NCBI GenBank assembly: GCA_002050235.1
Contig: MWST01000035.1
Location: 193,693 to 257,692, forward strand
Direction of reading: 5' to 3'
Origin: Polyangiaceae bacterium UTPRO1
Lineage (GTDB): Bacteria; Desulfobacterota; Binatia; UTPRO1
Length of the DNA stretch: 64,000 bases
Part shown: piece after piece, positions 1 through 8,783 of the stretch
Position numbering within the stretch: the stretch's first letter is position 1
How the letters are laid out: each line of letters starts with the position of its first letter
The notes under the pieces: generated by a model
What the model was told of the DNA's origin: nothing
The model's input: the letters and a program-made list of their open reading frames with translations, nothing else
Databases searched by the model: none
Position numbers and translations under genes: made by a program

Positions 1-334
1 CGAGCGTGAGCGCCGGCGGCGCAAAACGCTTCGGCCCCACGAAAGACACCGGAAACGGCGTCTCGGACCAGATCGGATCGGTCAGGAAAGTCCGGTGATC
101 CATCTGGACGAGCACGGTCGAATGACCGATCCAGGTGACCGTCGGATCGCTGTGGCGCGCGTTCTCGCGCAGAAACGCGCCGTCGTTCCACACCCGTGGC
201 GGCGCTCCGGGGCGATTGCGAAAGAACCCCGCGAGGCGGCGCGCCAGGAACGGCACCAGGACGTCGAGTCCGCCGCGATCGATGCGGGCGAGGTTCCGAA
301 ACCGCCGTTTGCCGTGATGCGCCGGTCGCTCCAT
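1..334 (-). CDS. MBL-fold metallo-hydrolase, UlaG / NAPE-PLD-like (C-terminus off window)
   Basis: The first 111 codons lie in the window; the rest is beyond base 1. About 50 residues in, the text WIGHSTVLVQ and then LTDPIW is seen, followed by GPKRF. This is the N-terminal signature of the UlaG/NAPE-phospholipase-D branch of the metallo-beta-lactamase fold. The metal-binding HxHxDH motif would be further on and cannot be checked. The ATG at 334 is preceded by GGGAGAGGAG, a strong ribosome binding site. A 5-bp hairpin (344-356) sits directly upstream of it. Substrate unknown. Confidence 0.8.
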   Translation of the reverse strand, partial: MERPAHHGKRRFRNLARIDRGGLDVLVPFLARRLAGFFRNRPGAPPRVWNDGAFLRENARHSDPTVTWIGHSTVLVQMDHRTFLTDPIWSETPFPVSFVGPKRFAPPALTL

Positions 335-464
335 CCCGCTCCTCTCCCTTCGGGAGTTACCAAAGGAGCACTGCCCTGGCTACCAGGACTCCGCGCCGGC
401 GCCGGGAAGACGCCGCCATTGCCCCACCTCGGCGCCCCGGGCACCTGGCGGCGAAAAATGCGCG

Positions 465-743
465 CTAGTTGCTGCCGCTCAGCTCTTCGCGGCGAGCACG
501 ACGCTCGAGCATCTCGTCGAGCGCGTCGATCGAAATCGTCGGCGCCATCACGAACTCGGAAGGAAAGGAGCGGTACGGAAGGACGACGTCGATCTCGCCG
601 GGACGATACAGAGCCGGCATGTGGCGCCGGGCAAGAGCGATATCCCAGAAATAATATGGCGGCGGGATCTCGCCGTCGTAGGCGCGCGCCAGCTCCTTAT
701 CGAGGTCGCGGGGAATGTGCCGCCCGAGACTGGACATCATCAT
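465..743 (-). CDS. hypothetical protein, 92 aa
   Basis: Small soluble protein with no recognised domain. It is real rather than a chance frame: AGGAGG lies 7 nt before the first of three ATG codons, and composition is normal for a protein (acidic, with a PPPYYFWD patch near residue 30 and a conserved-looking DVVLPYRSFPSEFV stretch near residue 52). The opposite-strand frame over the same bases is arginine-rich and looks like noise. It lies on the same strand as the metallo-hydrolase downstream, about 130 nt away, so the two may be co-transcribed. Confidence 0.6.
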   Translation of the reverse strand: MMMSSLGRHIPRDLDKELARAYDGEIPPPYYFWDIALARRHMPALYRPGEIDVVLPYRSFPSEFVMAPTISIDALDEMLERRARREELSGSN

Positions 744-905
744 GGCTATGCCTCCTGCTCCTCGGCATTAGGCGCGTGCTGGTTACATCGTCGCAATCGC
801 TTCCAATCCTCACACCCACGGGAAAAAATCCCTAGTTGCTCGCTCATCGTCGCCACGGGTCGCGTGGACGGCGCCGAGATCGCGTGCTAGGCCTCGGCGC
901 GACTC

Positions 906-2594
906 GTGCCCGCCACTGCCCCGCCGCGCCATCGCATGTCCGTCGCGGCAGGTGTCGCAGCCCTCGCCGTGATCGTTGCACTGGCCTTTTTCGCGGACCT
1001 CGGGCGGCCCGCTTTCTGGGATCCGGGAGAGAGCCGGTACGCCGAGACGACCCGCGAGATGACCGAGAGCGGCAACTGGATGACACCGACGCTCGCGTTC
1101 GCTCGCTACTACGACAAGCCGGCGCCGTTCTTCTGGATGCTCGCGGGCTCGTTCGCCGCTTTCGGGCGAACGGAATGGGCGGCGCGCCTGCCGTCCGCCA
1201 TCGCCGCCGTCGTGACGATCGTACTCGTGTTCGCCTTCGGCTGGTCGTACGCCGGCCTGCGCGCCGCGGTCGGCGCCGGCGTGGTGCTGGCGACGGCGGC
1301 ACAATTCGTCGCGCTCGGTCGATCGGTCCGGATGGACATGCTGTTGACCCTGCTGACGACCGCAGCCTTGATGCACGGCTTCGTGCTGCTCGGCGGGAGG
1401 CCGAGGCGGAGCTCGCCTTGGAGCGCAGCCGTGACCTGGCCGCTCTACGTGGCGATAGTGCTCGGCATCTTCGTCAAGGGGCCGATCGGACTCGTGCTGC
1501 CGGTCCTCGTACTCGGAGCATACGCCGCGGCGACGCGTCCTCTACTCTCGCTCTCGCGGCTCCGTCCGGGCGTCGTCTCGATCGCCGCGGTCATCGGTCT
1601 TGCCGCGTGGTACGCCGCGCAAGCCGTCTATGCACCCGACTACCTCTGGACATTCCTCTGGCAGCACAACCTCGGACGTTTCGTCGGACGGACGCTCGCA
1701 GGCCACTCCAACCCGATCTGGTTCTACGTCTGGACGCTGCCGCTGACGTTCCTGCCGTGGACCATGTTCCTGCCTGCGGCGATGCGGCGCACGATCCGGC
1801 GCGCCCGCCGTGGTGACCGGCTGGAGAGGTTCCTCCTCGCGTGGTGCGCGCTGCCCTTCGCCTTCTTCAGCCTCTCGCGCGCCAAGCTCGCAACCTACCT
1901 TCTCCCGATCTTTCCCGCGCTGGCGTTGATCGTCGCCATCTACCTCGATCGCGTGCTGCGGGCGCCGGCTCCGACCCGCGCCCGCGCCCTGGCGATCCCC
2001 GCGCTCCTGTGGTCGGCCACCCTGACGATCATCGCCGTCGCTACGCCGCTGGCCGCTGCGATCATGCTGCCAGGCTATGCCGGAAGGGCTCTCGCCGTAC
2101 TGCCGCTCGCGGCCTACGGCGTGGCGAGCTGGCTGATCCGCCGCCGGGGAGCCTGGCGCACCGTGCCGGCGCTCGTCGCCATGGGGATGCTCACCTTGCA
2201 GATCGTCTTCTTCCATGCCGCCGCTCCGGTCGTGGACGACTTCGCAAGCCTTCGCGCCGCTGCCCGGGCCGCCGCAGCCCTCCCCGCCGATACTCTCGTG
2301 TTCGCGTACAAGATCCGCGGGCACTCGTTCACGTACTACGGCGGCCGGAGCCTGATGCGCGCCCGCTCGCCCGCCGAGGTCGCCGCAGCGCTCGGTCGCA
2401 GCGGCCCGACGGCAGCGCTCGTCAAGCACCGGCACATCGCCAAGATACGCCAGCACCTAAGGCAACCTGCGTGCATCTGGTGGCAGAGCCCGGCAGGACG
2501 AGTCCTGATCACGAACCGGCCGACGCCCGATGGCTCCGGCGTCCCGCTCCTCCCGCCTAGCGCCCACGCGGGTGACGGCGTCCCGCACTGCTGA
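906..2594 (+). CDS. ArnT/PMT-family membrane glycosyltransferase (GT-C fold)
   Basis: Integral membrane protein of 562 aa related to 4-amino-4-deoxy-L-arabinose transferases and dolichyl-phosphate mannosyltransferases. Such enzymes move a sugar from a polyprenyl-phosphate donor onto lipid A or protein at the periplasmic face. The diagnostic first-loop motif DPGESRYAETTREM follows the first membrane segment; its Asp/Glu pair is the expected catalytic site. At least ten further hydrophobic segments follow, and the last 100 residues form a soluble tail. The GTG at 906 gives the longest form; ATG 936 is an equally possible start just ahead of the first membrane helix. Acceptor unknown. Confidence 0.85.
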   Translation: MPATAPPRHRMSVAAGVAALAVIVALAFFADLGRPAFWDPGESRYAETTREMTESGNWMTPTLAFARYYDKPAPFFWMLAGSFAAFGRTEWAARLPSAIAAVVTIVLVFAFGWSYAGLRAAVGAGVVLATAAQFVALGRSVRMDMLLTLLTTAALMHGFVLLGGRPRRSSPWSAAVTWPLYVAIVLGIFVKGPIGLVLPVLVLGAYAAATRPLLSLSRLRPGVVSIAAVIGLAAWYAAQAVYAPDYLWTFLWQHNLGRFVGRTLAGHSNPIWFYVWTLPLTFLPWTMFLPAAMRRTIRRARRGDRLERFLLAWCALPFAFFSLSRAKLATYLLPIFPALALIVAIYLDRVLRAPAPTRARALAIPALLWSATLTIIAVATPLAAAIMLPGYAGRALAVLPLAAYGVASWLIRRRGAWRTVPALVAMGMLTLQIVFFHAAAPVVDDFASLRAAARAAAALPADTLVFAYKIRGHSFTYYGGRSLMRARSPAEVAAALGRSGPTAALVKHRHIAKIRQHLRQPACIWWQSPAGRVLITNRPTPDGSGVPLLPPSAHAGDGVPHC

Positions 2595-2623
2595 CCCCGA
2601 CGCCGGATTTAATGAAATGCTCT

Positions 2624-2652
2624 TTGACGCACTGAGGCAACGTGGTTAGAGT
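2624..2652 (+). promoter_or_regulatory. sigma-70-type promoter, probably giving a leaderless mRNA
   Basis: TTGACG (2624-2629), a 17-nt spacer and TAGAGT (2647-2652). The expected transcription start, 6-7 nt further on, falls on the GTG at 2659, and no ribosome binding site lies before that GTG. Confidence 0.5.
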
Positions 2653-2658
2653 CGCGTC

Positions 2659-3582
2659 GTGACACGGGTTCCAGGCGACCACGCCGCAAAGGTCGAGGCG
2701 ATTGCCGCCGCCGAGCGACTGGCGGAAACGGTCCGCCGGCACCTGCTCACGCTCGCGCAAGCGAGCCTCCGCATCGTGCGCGGGCTCCTGGCGAGGCTCC
2801 CGGCCGACGAGCCGACGAGCGACGGATCGCATGCGGCCGTATCGGCATCCGACATGCCGGCTATGCCGGCGCGGCCCGCCGCGGCGCGGCGGGCCGCGAC
2901 TCCCGCCGCCGACCTCCTGCGCACGAGCGGGCGCTTGCCGACTTCGTACGGCAGTGATCGCCTGGTGCTGCTGGCACGCGACCCGCATTGTCTCTACGCC
3001 TATTGGGACGTGTCGCGGGCGCGCGAGAATGCCGCACGAACGGAGGCCGGCTCGGATCCACTGCGGCTCGTATTGCGCACCTACGACGTGACCCGGATCG
3101 CGTTCGATGCCGAGCCGCCCCGCCGCTTCCAAGATTTCGCGGTCGGCGGCGACGCGCACTCGCTCTACGCTTACGTCGGCAAGCCGGGGGCTTGCTTCGT
3201 GGCCGAGGTCGGCTACCTGCGGGCCGACGGAAGGTTCTTTCCGCTGGCGCGTTCGCAGCCGGTCTGGACGCCGCGCACCGAACAACCCGGGAGCGCGCCC
3301 GGCCGCTGGATGACCGTCGGATGGAACGAAAGACGCGGCGCGGGAGAAGTCGTTCCGAGCGCCGTGACGATGGGCACCGCAGCGCAGGCTTCCGGGACTC
3401 GCCCGGGGTCCGCACCGGCCCCCGCAGCCACGAGTCCGGGCGGAGCGTCTCCCGCGCCTTCGTCGTGGCAGCCCGGGTCGGCGCCGGGCGCCGTGCAGCG
3501 CGGGAGTTGGAGCCTGGTGCGCGGCGGCCTGGCGAGTCCGACGACGGTCGACTCGCCGCCGACGGGCCGCTCCGATCGTTGA
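2659..3582 (+). CDS. DUF4912 domain protein
   Basis: 307 aa. The central part (about residues 90-215) matches the DUF4912 family: LPTSYGSDRLVLLARDPHC followed by LYAYWDVS, and later a FVAEVGYLRADGRFFPLARS-type strand. The N-terminal 90 residues are Ala/Arg-rich and the C-terminal 90 are a Pro/Ser/Gly-rich low-complexity tail. The family is often encoded beside glycogen or alpha-glucan genes, as here, and a carbohydrate-binding or scaffold role has been suggested; that is inference. Its stop overlaps the next start in the string TGATG, so the two proteins are translationally coupled. Confidence 0.8.
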   Translation: MTRVPGDHAAKVEAIAAAERLAETVRRHLLTLAQASLRIVRGLLARLPADEPTSDGSHAAVSASDMPAMPARPAAARRAATPAADLLRTSGRLPTSYGSDRLVLLARDPHCLYAYWDVSRARENAARTEAGSDPLRLVLRTYDVTRIAFDAEPPRRFQDFAVGGDAHSLYAYVGKPGACFVAEVGYLRADGRFFPLARSQPVWTPRTEQPGSAPGRWMTVGWNERRGAGEVVPSAVTMGTAAQASGTRPGSAPAPAATSPGGASPAPSSWQPGSAPGAVQRGSWSLVRGGLASPTTVDSPPTGRSDR

Positions 3583-5165
3583 TGCCAGCCGATCCCGGCC
3601 TTCTGGCTCTGGTCCTCCAAGCGCACCTTCCCTGGGTGCGCCACCCGGAGCTCGAGTCGTTCCTCGAGGAAGACTGGCTCTTCGAAGCGATCACCGAGAC
3701 CTATCTACCGTTGCTCGACGTTTTCGAGCGTCTGGCAGACGACGGGATCCGGCACCGCGTCACGATCTCGCTCTCGCCGCCGCTCCTCAACATGCTCGCC
3801 GACCCGCTCCTCCAGACACGCTACGAACGTTATCTGGAGCAGCGTATCGGCCTCGCCGACCGCGAGGTGGTCCGCACGCGTCACGACCCAGCCTTCGCGC
3901 CGCTCGCGCGCCACTACCTGACGTCGTTTCGACGCGCGCACGAAACCTACGTCGGCCGCTACCGGCGGAGCCTGATCGCCGCTTTTGCCGCCCTCGCCGG
4001 CAGCGGCAACGTGCGCCTGATGACCTCGGCGGCGACTCACGGGTGCCTGCCGCTCCTCGCCGTCAACGAGCAGGCGGTACGCATGCAGGTGACTCTCGGC
4101 ATGCACGAGTTCCGCCGCTTCTTCGGACGCTCGGCCACTGGCTTCTGGCTGCCCGAATGCGCGTACTATGCAGGCCTCGATCGCATCCTCGCCGATGCCG
4201 GTGTCCGCTATTGCTGCGTCGACACGCACGCGATCGAGCTCGCCTCGTCGCCGCCGGTCTACGGCGTGCACGCACCGCTCTTCTGTCCGTCCGGCGTCGC
4301 CGCCTTCGGCCGCGATGCCGAATGCGCCCGGCAGGTGTGGAGTTCGGTCGAGGGATATCCGGGAGATTTCGACTATCGCGAGTTCTACCGCGACATCGGC
4401 TTCGACCTGCCGCTCGACGAGCTGCGGCCGTTCGTCTCCGGTGCAGGCGCGCGCACCTTCACCGGCATCAAGTACTACCGGGTGACCGGCCCCGGTGACC
4501 ACAAGGAGCCGTACAACCCCGACTGGGCGCGAGCGAAGGCGGAGCTGCACGCGGCGCATTTCGTCGAGAGCCGCGCCCGCCAGGTGGCGCGCTTGCGAGA
4601 CGCGTCGGGGCGCGCACCGCTCCTCACCGCTCCGTTCGACGCCGAGCTCTTCGGTCATTGGTGGTACGAAGGCCCGACCTGGCTCGACTCCGTCTGTCGC
4701 CGCGTAGCGGCTCAGGACGCCTTCCGCCTAACGACCCTCGACGAGTACCTCGACGCGCACCCGACACACCAAGTCGCGGAGCCCAACACCAGTTCGTGGG
4801 GCTTCAAGGGGTATCACGAGATCTGGCTCTCCGATGCGAACGACTGGATCTATGGACACCTGCACCATGCCGCTGATCGCATGGTCGCACTTACCCGCCG
4901 CCATCGTCACGCCCGCGGACTGGTGAAGCGCGCGCTCGACCAAGCTGCGCGCGAGCTCCTGCTCGCGCAAGCCAGCGACTGGGCGTTCATCATCGCCCGC
5001 GGCACCGTCGTCGACTACGCCGTCCGGCGCACGACCGAGCATCTCGAGCGTTTCGGACAGCTCGCCGCCGAGATCGAGCGCGGCGCCATCGACGAAGTCC
5101 GTCTCACTGCGGTCGAGGCGGCGGACAACCTCTTTCCGACGATCGACCCGACCTGCTACGCCTGA
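3582..5165 (+). CDS. GH57 1,4-alpha-glucan branching enzyme
   Basis: 527 aa, the usual size of the GH57 branching enzymes (DUF1957 branch). It would transfer alpha-1,4 glucan segments to 6-OH positions in glycogen synthesis. The start at ATG 3582 gives an N-terminus LALVLQAHLPWVRHP, the first conserved GH57 region. The nucleophile is Glu192 in GFWLPECAYY and the acid/base is Asp353 in APFDAELFGHWW. The C-terminal helical DUF1957 region includes WGFKGYHEIWLSDANDWIY. An open frame extends upstream of 3582 but overlaps the DUF4912 gene and is not conserved-looking. No glgA or glgC is nearby. Confidence 0.92.
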   Translation: MPADPGLLALVLQAHLPWVRHPELESFLEEDWLFEAITETYLPLLDVFERLADDGIRHRVTISLSPPLLNMLADPLLQTRYERYLEQRIGLADREVVRTRHDPAFAPLARHYLTSFRRAHETYVGRYRRSLIAAFAALAGSGNVRLMTSAATHGCLPLLAVNEQAVRMQVTLGMHEFRRFFGRSATGFWLPECAYYAGLDRILADAGVRYCCVDTHAIELASSPPVYGVHAPLFCPSGVAAFGRDAECARQVWSSVEGYPGDFDYREFYRDIGFDLPLDELRPFVSGAGARTFTGIKYYRVTGPGDHKEPYNPDWARAKAELHAAHFVESRARQVARLRDASGRAPLLTAPFDAELFGHWWYEGPTWLDSVCRRVAAQDAFRLTTLDEYLDAHPTHQVAEPNTSSWGFKGYHEIWLSDANDWIYGHLHHAADRMVALTRRHRHARGLVKRALDQAARELLLAQASDWAFIIARGTVVDYAVRRTTEHLERFGQLAAEIERGAIDEVRLTAVEAADNLFPTIDPTCYA

Positions 5166-5190
5166 GCGGCCTCGAGGTGCGGGCGCACGA

Positions 5191-7611
5191 TCAGGTCACG
5201 AGCTTCGCGCGCGCGACCGCTCCGCCAGCCAGCAGCCGGAGGCCCGCCGGAACGAGCGTGAGGGCCATGAAGAGACCCACCGTGCTGCCGAGCGCGCCGG
5301 CGAGTCCGAGGTCACGGAGACCATCGAACTCCGAGAAGACGAGCGCGGCGAAGCCGGCTGCGGTCGTCAGCGCGGTTGCAGCGATCGCCGGTCCCTCGTC
5401 GCGCAGCGTCGCCGCGATACCGTCGGGCTCGGCGGTCGTGCCGGCGCGATGGAGGAGAAACATGCCCTCGTCGACGGTGATCCCGAGCAAGACCGGCAAC
5501 ACGAGCGCCGAATAGGCGTGGAGCGGGATACCGGCGACTCGGAAGAACGTCAGCACCGCCGCCACCTCGCCGACGACGACGAGCGTCGCGATGACGACGT
5601 CGCGGGAACGACGGAGCGCCGCGACCAGAGCCATCACGACGAGCAGCCCCGCTACCGAGCCGATACGCGGCAGATCGTGACGGAGGGAATCGCGCAGATT
5701 GGCTTCGAGGCGGCCGTAGCCGGTGAAGACAGCGGTCGGATCGGCCGCATGTACCGCCGCCTCGATCCGAGCAGTAGCCGCCGCACCGGCGCCCGGCTCC
5801 ACGTACAGCGCGAGGATGGTCTCGCCGCCGTCCACCGCGAGATAGCGCGACAGCAAGATCGCCGACGGGCTCGCTGCGAGCGCTCGCAGGTCGACCAGCT
5901 CGTGCGGCGGCGCGCGCATCGCCGCGAGCACCGGCGCGAAGCGATCGGGGACAAATCCGGTGTCGCGCAGCGCCCGCGCGAGCTCTTCGGCTTTCGCCGG
6001 CAGGTCGAGAGCATCGCGCTCGGCCAGGCGCGCTGCTTGGGTCGCGGAGGCCGGGGCGAGCGCCGTCAGCGCATCGACGGTGGCCGCCTCCGGAATCGCC
6101 GCCAGTGCCTCGACCACGCGATCCGCCCGCTCCCGCGCCGCCTCCGCATCGCGATCGGCGACCATGACGATCAGCTGTCCCGGCCGGCCACCGAACGTCT
6201 CGTAGATCTGCTCCTGGATCCGAAGCGGCGAGAGGGCGCTCGCGCGGATACCGACCAGCACCGCGGCGAGAGGCGGTGGCCCGAGCAGCGCCACGACGGC
6301 GATCGGCGCGAGCGCTACGGCAGCGGTCGCGAGCGCGCGGCGGCGCGTCCCGGCGAGCCAGGCGAAGACCCGCGTCCACCGAGCCGGGGGTGCGGCCGGC
6401 GGCGCGCCGCATTCGAGCCAGCGGCCGATCTCGGGAGTCACGACGACGATGGCGATCGCCGTCAGCACTTCGCCAGCGGCACAGAGCACGCCGAGCTGGC
6501 GGACCGCCCGGATCTCCGAGAGCCCGAGCGCCGCGAATGCGGCAGCCGCAGTCACGGCCGCGAGCAGCACGGCGCGCGCGGTCCCGCGACGAGCGGCGAC
6601 AGCGGCCGCGCGCGCGTCGAGCCCGGCCCGGCGCGCCTCGAGGAGGGCCGCATAGACATGCACGCCGGTGTCGACGCCGACGCCGACCACGACCGACGTG
6701 AACGCAACTGCGATCGCCGAGAGACCGCCGGGCAGCGCCGATGCGAGCGCTGCCGTCCACAGAGTCCCGAGGAGGAGCGGCGGCAGCACCGCAACGAGGG
6801 CGCGAATGCGGCGGAAGAGCGCTACGAACACGACCGAGGCGAGCACGGTCGCGATCGGACCCGAACGCATCAGATCGCCTTTGATCATGGTCTCGGTCGC
6901 GGCGGCGATCGCATGGCCGCCGGTGTCGCCGATCACGACCTGCGGATATGCGGCGCGGAGCGGATCGAGCACCGCCGCCATGTCGGCGGCGTACGCACGC
7001 GCGTCGGCGGACCTGAGTGCCTGGCCGCGCCCCTTCACGAGCACCAGGCAGGTGCGCCCGCCGTCGCTCGTGAAGCGGCCGTCCGCTTGCGAGCGCAGCC
7101 CGCTTTCCGCCGCCGCGCCCGCGAACACGATCTGCGCCAGCCGGAGCGGGTCGCCGGCGACGAGCGCCGTGAGCGCGCCGCCGCCGGGCAGAGCCAGCAT
7201 CCGGCGACTTTCGCGCAGACGAGCGCGCATGCCTTCCGGCGTCAGCGCCGCCGCGAGGCGGGTCCGGACCTCGGCGTCGGCGTGGCGCCAAGCGAGCCAT
7301 GGACTCAGCCCCTGAGAGACCTCGAGACGATCGACGGCGACGGCCATGCTCGGACGCGTCGCCAGCGCCGCCGCGATCTCTGCGCAGAGCCGACGATTCA
7401 GGTCGACGTCGCCGCTACGCACCATGACCGCGCCGAGGTCGCCGCCGCCGAACGCCCTGACGTAGCGCCGCAAGGCCGCGGCGTCGCCGCGGTCGGGTAG
7501 CAGCGAACCGACATTCGGATCCAGCCGCAGGTGGCCGGTCGTCACCCAGAGCGATGCCGCGGTCGCGACCAACAGCGCCGCCAGCACGGCCGTGCGTGCG
7601 CGGCCGGTCAC
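5191..7611 (-). CDS. MMPL/RND-superfamily predicted exporter
   Basis: 806 aa, close to the COG4258 predicted-exporter family. The architecture is an RND half repeated twice: an N-terminal helix, a periplasmic domain (about residues 30-230), five or six membrane segments (230-400), then one helix near 430, a second periplasmic domain (450-640) and a second helix bundle (650-800). Relatives move lipids or lipid-linked precursors across the inner membrane. It starts at GTG 7611, the only start in frame between the exbD stop and the first helix. It is the last gene of the secF-exbB-exbD set, so it may use the ExbBD-like motor, but that is inference. Confidence 0.85.
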   Translation of the reverse strand: MTGRARTAVLAALLVATAASLWVTTGHLRLDPNVGSLLPDRGDAAALRRYVRAFGGGDLGAVMVRSGDVDLNRRLCAEIAAALATRPSMAVAVDRLEVSQGLSPWLAWRHADAEVRTRLAAALTPEGMRARLRESRRMLALPGGGALTALVAGDPLRLAQIVFAGAAAESGLRSQADGRFTSDGGRTCLVLVKGRGQALRSADARAYAADMAAVLDPLRAAYPQVVIGDTGGHAIAAATETMIKGDLMRSGPIATVLASVVFVALFRRIRALVAVLPPLLLGTLWTAALASALPGGLSAIAVAFTSVVVGVGVDTGVHVYAALLEARRAGLDARAAAVAARRGTARAVLLAAVTAAAAFAALGLSEIRAVRQLGVLCAAGEVLTAIAIVVVTPEIGRWLECGAPPAAPPARWTRVFAWLAGTRRRALATAAVALAPIAVVALLGPPPLAAVLVGIRASALSPLRIQEQIYETFGGRPGQLIVMVADRDAEAARERADRVVEALAAIPEAATVDALTALAPASATQAARLAERDALDLPAKAEELARALRDTGFVPDRFAPVLAAMRAPPHELVDLRALAASPSAILLSRYLAVDGGETILALYVEPGAGAAATARIEAAVHAADPTAVFTGYGRLEANLRDSLRHDLPRIGSVAGLLVVMALVAALRRSRDVVIATLVVVGEVAAVLTFFRVAGIPLHAYSALVLPVLLGITVDEGMFLLHRAGTTAEPDGIAATLRDEGPAIAATALTTAAGFAALVFSEFDGLRDLGLAGALGSTVGLFMALTLVPAGLRLLAGGAVARAKLVT

Positions 7612-7663
7612 CGCCGATCGCGACGCGCCGTCGATGCCCCCATGCGGATGTCCCCCGGGCGGC

Positions 7664-8083
7664 TTACTTGGCCGGCGGCGCGGTCGCGATGGCGAGGCGC
7701 TCGGCGCCGGCCTCGCGAGCGATCGCCATCAGTTGTACGGCGTCTTCGAGGATGATGGTCCGGTCGCCGCGCAGAATTACACCCTTGTCCTCGCGGGTCG
7801 CGAGCGCTTTGGCGAGCGCGTCGCGGAGATCGGCACGGTCTACGGCGATCCCGTTCAGCTCGATCGTGTGGTCGGCAGCCGCCGTAATCGTGATCCCGGT
7901 CGTCTCGGGGTTGCCCCCCTGCGCCGAGGGCAGCGACACCTTCGAGCCCTGCTGCATCATCGCCGTGCTCGTCACCATGAAGATGATGAGGAGCACGAGG
8001 AAGATGTCGGTGAGCGGCGTGACGTTGATCTCGGCGACGATCGCCTCGCCGTCCTCGGCGTCACTGAGCAACCGCGCTGCCAT
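7664..8083 (-). CDS. ExbD/TolR-family proton-channel subunit
   Basis: 139 aa. It has the family layout: a short cytoplasmic N-terminus, one membrane helix carrying the essential Asp (VTPLTDIFLVLLIIFMV, residues about 21-37), and a periplasmic domain ending with a basic/alanine tail. With the ExbB-like partner it would form a proton-driven motor that energises an envelope process. Its start overlaps the end of the exbB-like gene by 23 nt, so expression is coupled. No TonB or TolA is nearby, so the driven partner is unknown; the adjacent MMPL exporter is the obvious candidate. Confidence 0.9.
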   Translation of the reverse strand: MAARLLSDAEDGEAIVAEINVTPLTDIFLVLLIIFMVTSTAMMQQGSKVSLPSAQGGNPETTGITITAAADHTIELNGIAVDRADLRDALAKALATREDKGVILRGDRTIILEDAVQLMAIAREAGAERLAIATAPPAK

Positions 8084-8723
8084 ATGCTCGGGGCGCCGTC
8101 CGCTCGGACGTGCGCAGTCGGAGGAGCAGGTCGTCGGCGTGCTCTCGGAGATCGGCGCTCTCGTTGCCGATCCGGACCATGAAGGCGTTGTAGGCGAAGA
8201 TCGCGAGGACGCCGACCAGGAGCCCGGCAGCGGTCGCGATCAGGGCTTCCGATATTCCGGCGGCGACGACCGCAAAGCCGCCCGAACCCGTCGCCGCCAT
8301 GTTCTCGAAGGCCCGGATGATGCCGACCACCGTGCCGAGCAGGCCGATGAAAGGCGCCAGGCTGCCGATCGTACCGAGGAGCCAGACGTAGCGCTTGAGG
8401 GCGCGTGTCGCGGCCGCGACTTGCCGGGAGGCGATATGCAGGCGCGCGTCCTCGTCGGCGTCGGGCACCGAGAGCACGCTGCGGTAGACGAACCCGAGAA
8501 GGGAGTCGTCGCGGCGGGTGACGGCAACGACCTCCGCAATGCCGCCCTCCTGCCACGCTTCGAGGGCCGCGCGGTGGAAGCGCTCGGAGCGCCGCGACGC
8601 CGACGCCAGCGCCCAGGCGCGCTCGACGATGACCGCGACGCTCACCACCGAACAGAGCGCCAGGGGAGCCATCACGATCCCGCCCTGACGCACGAGATCG
8701 AAGACCCCGGCCTCGCCGATCAT
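8061..8723 (-). CDS. MotA/TolQ/ExbB-family proton-channel protein
   Basis: 220 aa from ATG 8723; an in-frame ATG at 8759 is possible but adds a basic stretch before the first helix. Three membrane segments are visible: residues about 15-35, a long one near 120-145 (SLAPFIGLLGTVVGIIRAF, the family signature), and one near 160-185 (ISEALIATAAGLLVGVLAI). The conserved small-residue and Thr positions of helices 2 and 3 are present. It forms the stator pore with the ExbD-like protein encoded directly downstream. Confidence 0.9.
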   Translation of the reverse strand: MIGEAGVFDLVRQGGIVMAPLALCSVVSVAVIVERAWALASASRRSERFHRAALEAWQEGGIAEVVAVTRRDDSLLGFVYRSVLSVPDADEDARLHIASRQVAAATRALKRYVWLLGTIGSLAPFIGLLGTVVGIIRAFENMAATGSGGFAVVAAGISEALIATAAGLLVGVLAIFAYNAFMVRIGNESADLREHADDLLLRLRTSERTAPRAYGSAVAQ

Positions 8724-8783
8724 GCGCAGCTGCTTAGCTGAGCGACTGCGGGCATGCAATTCGCCCGGTCGATCCGCGGGCCT

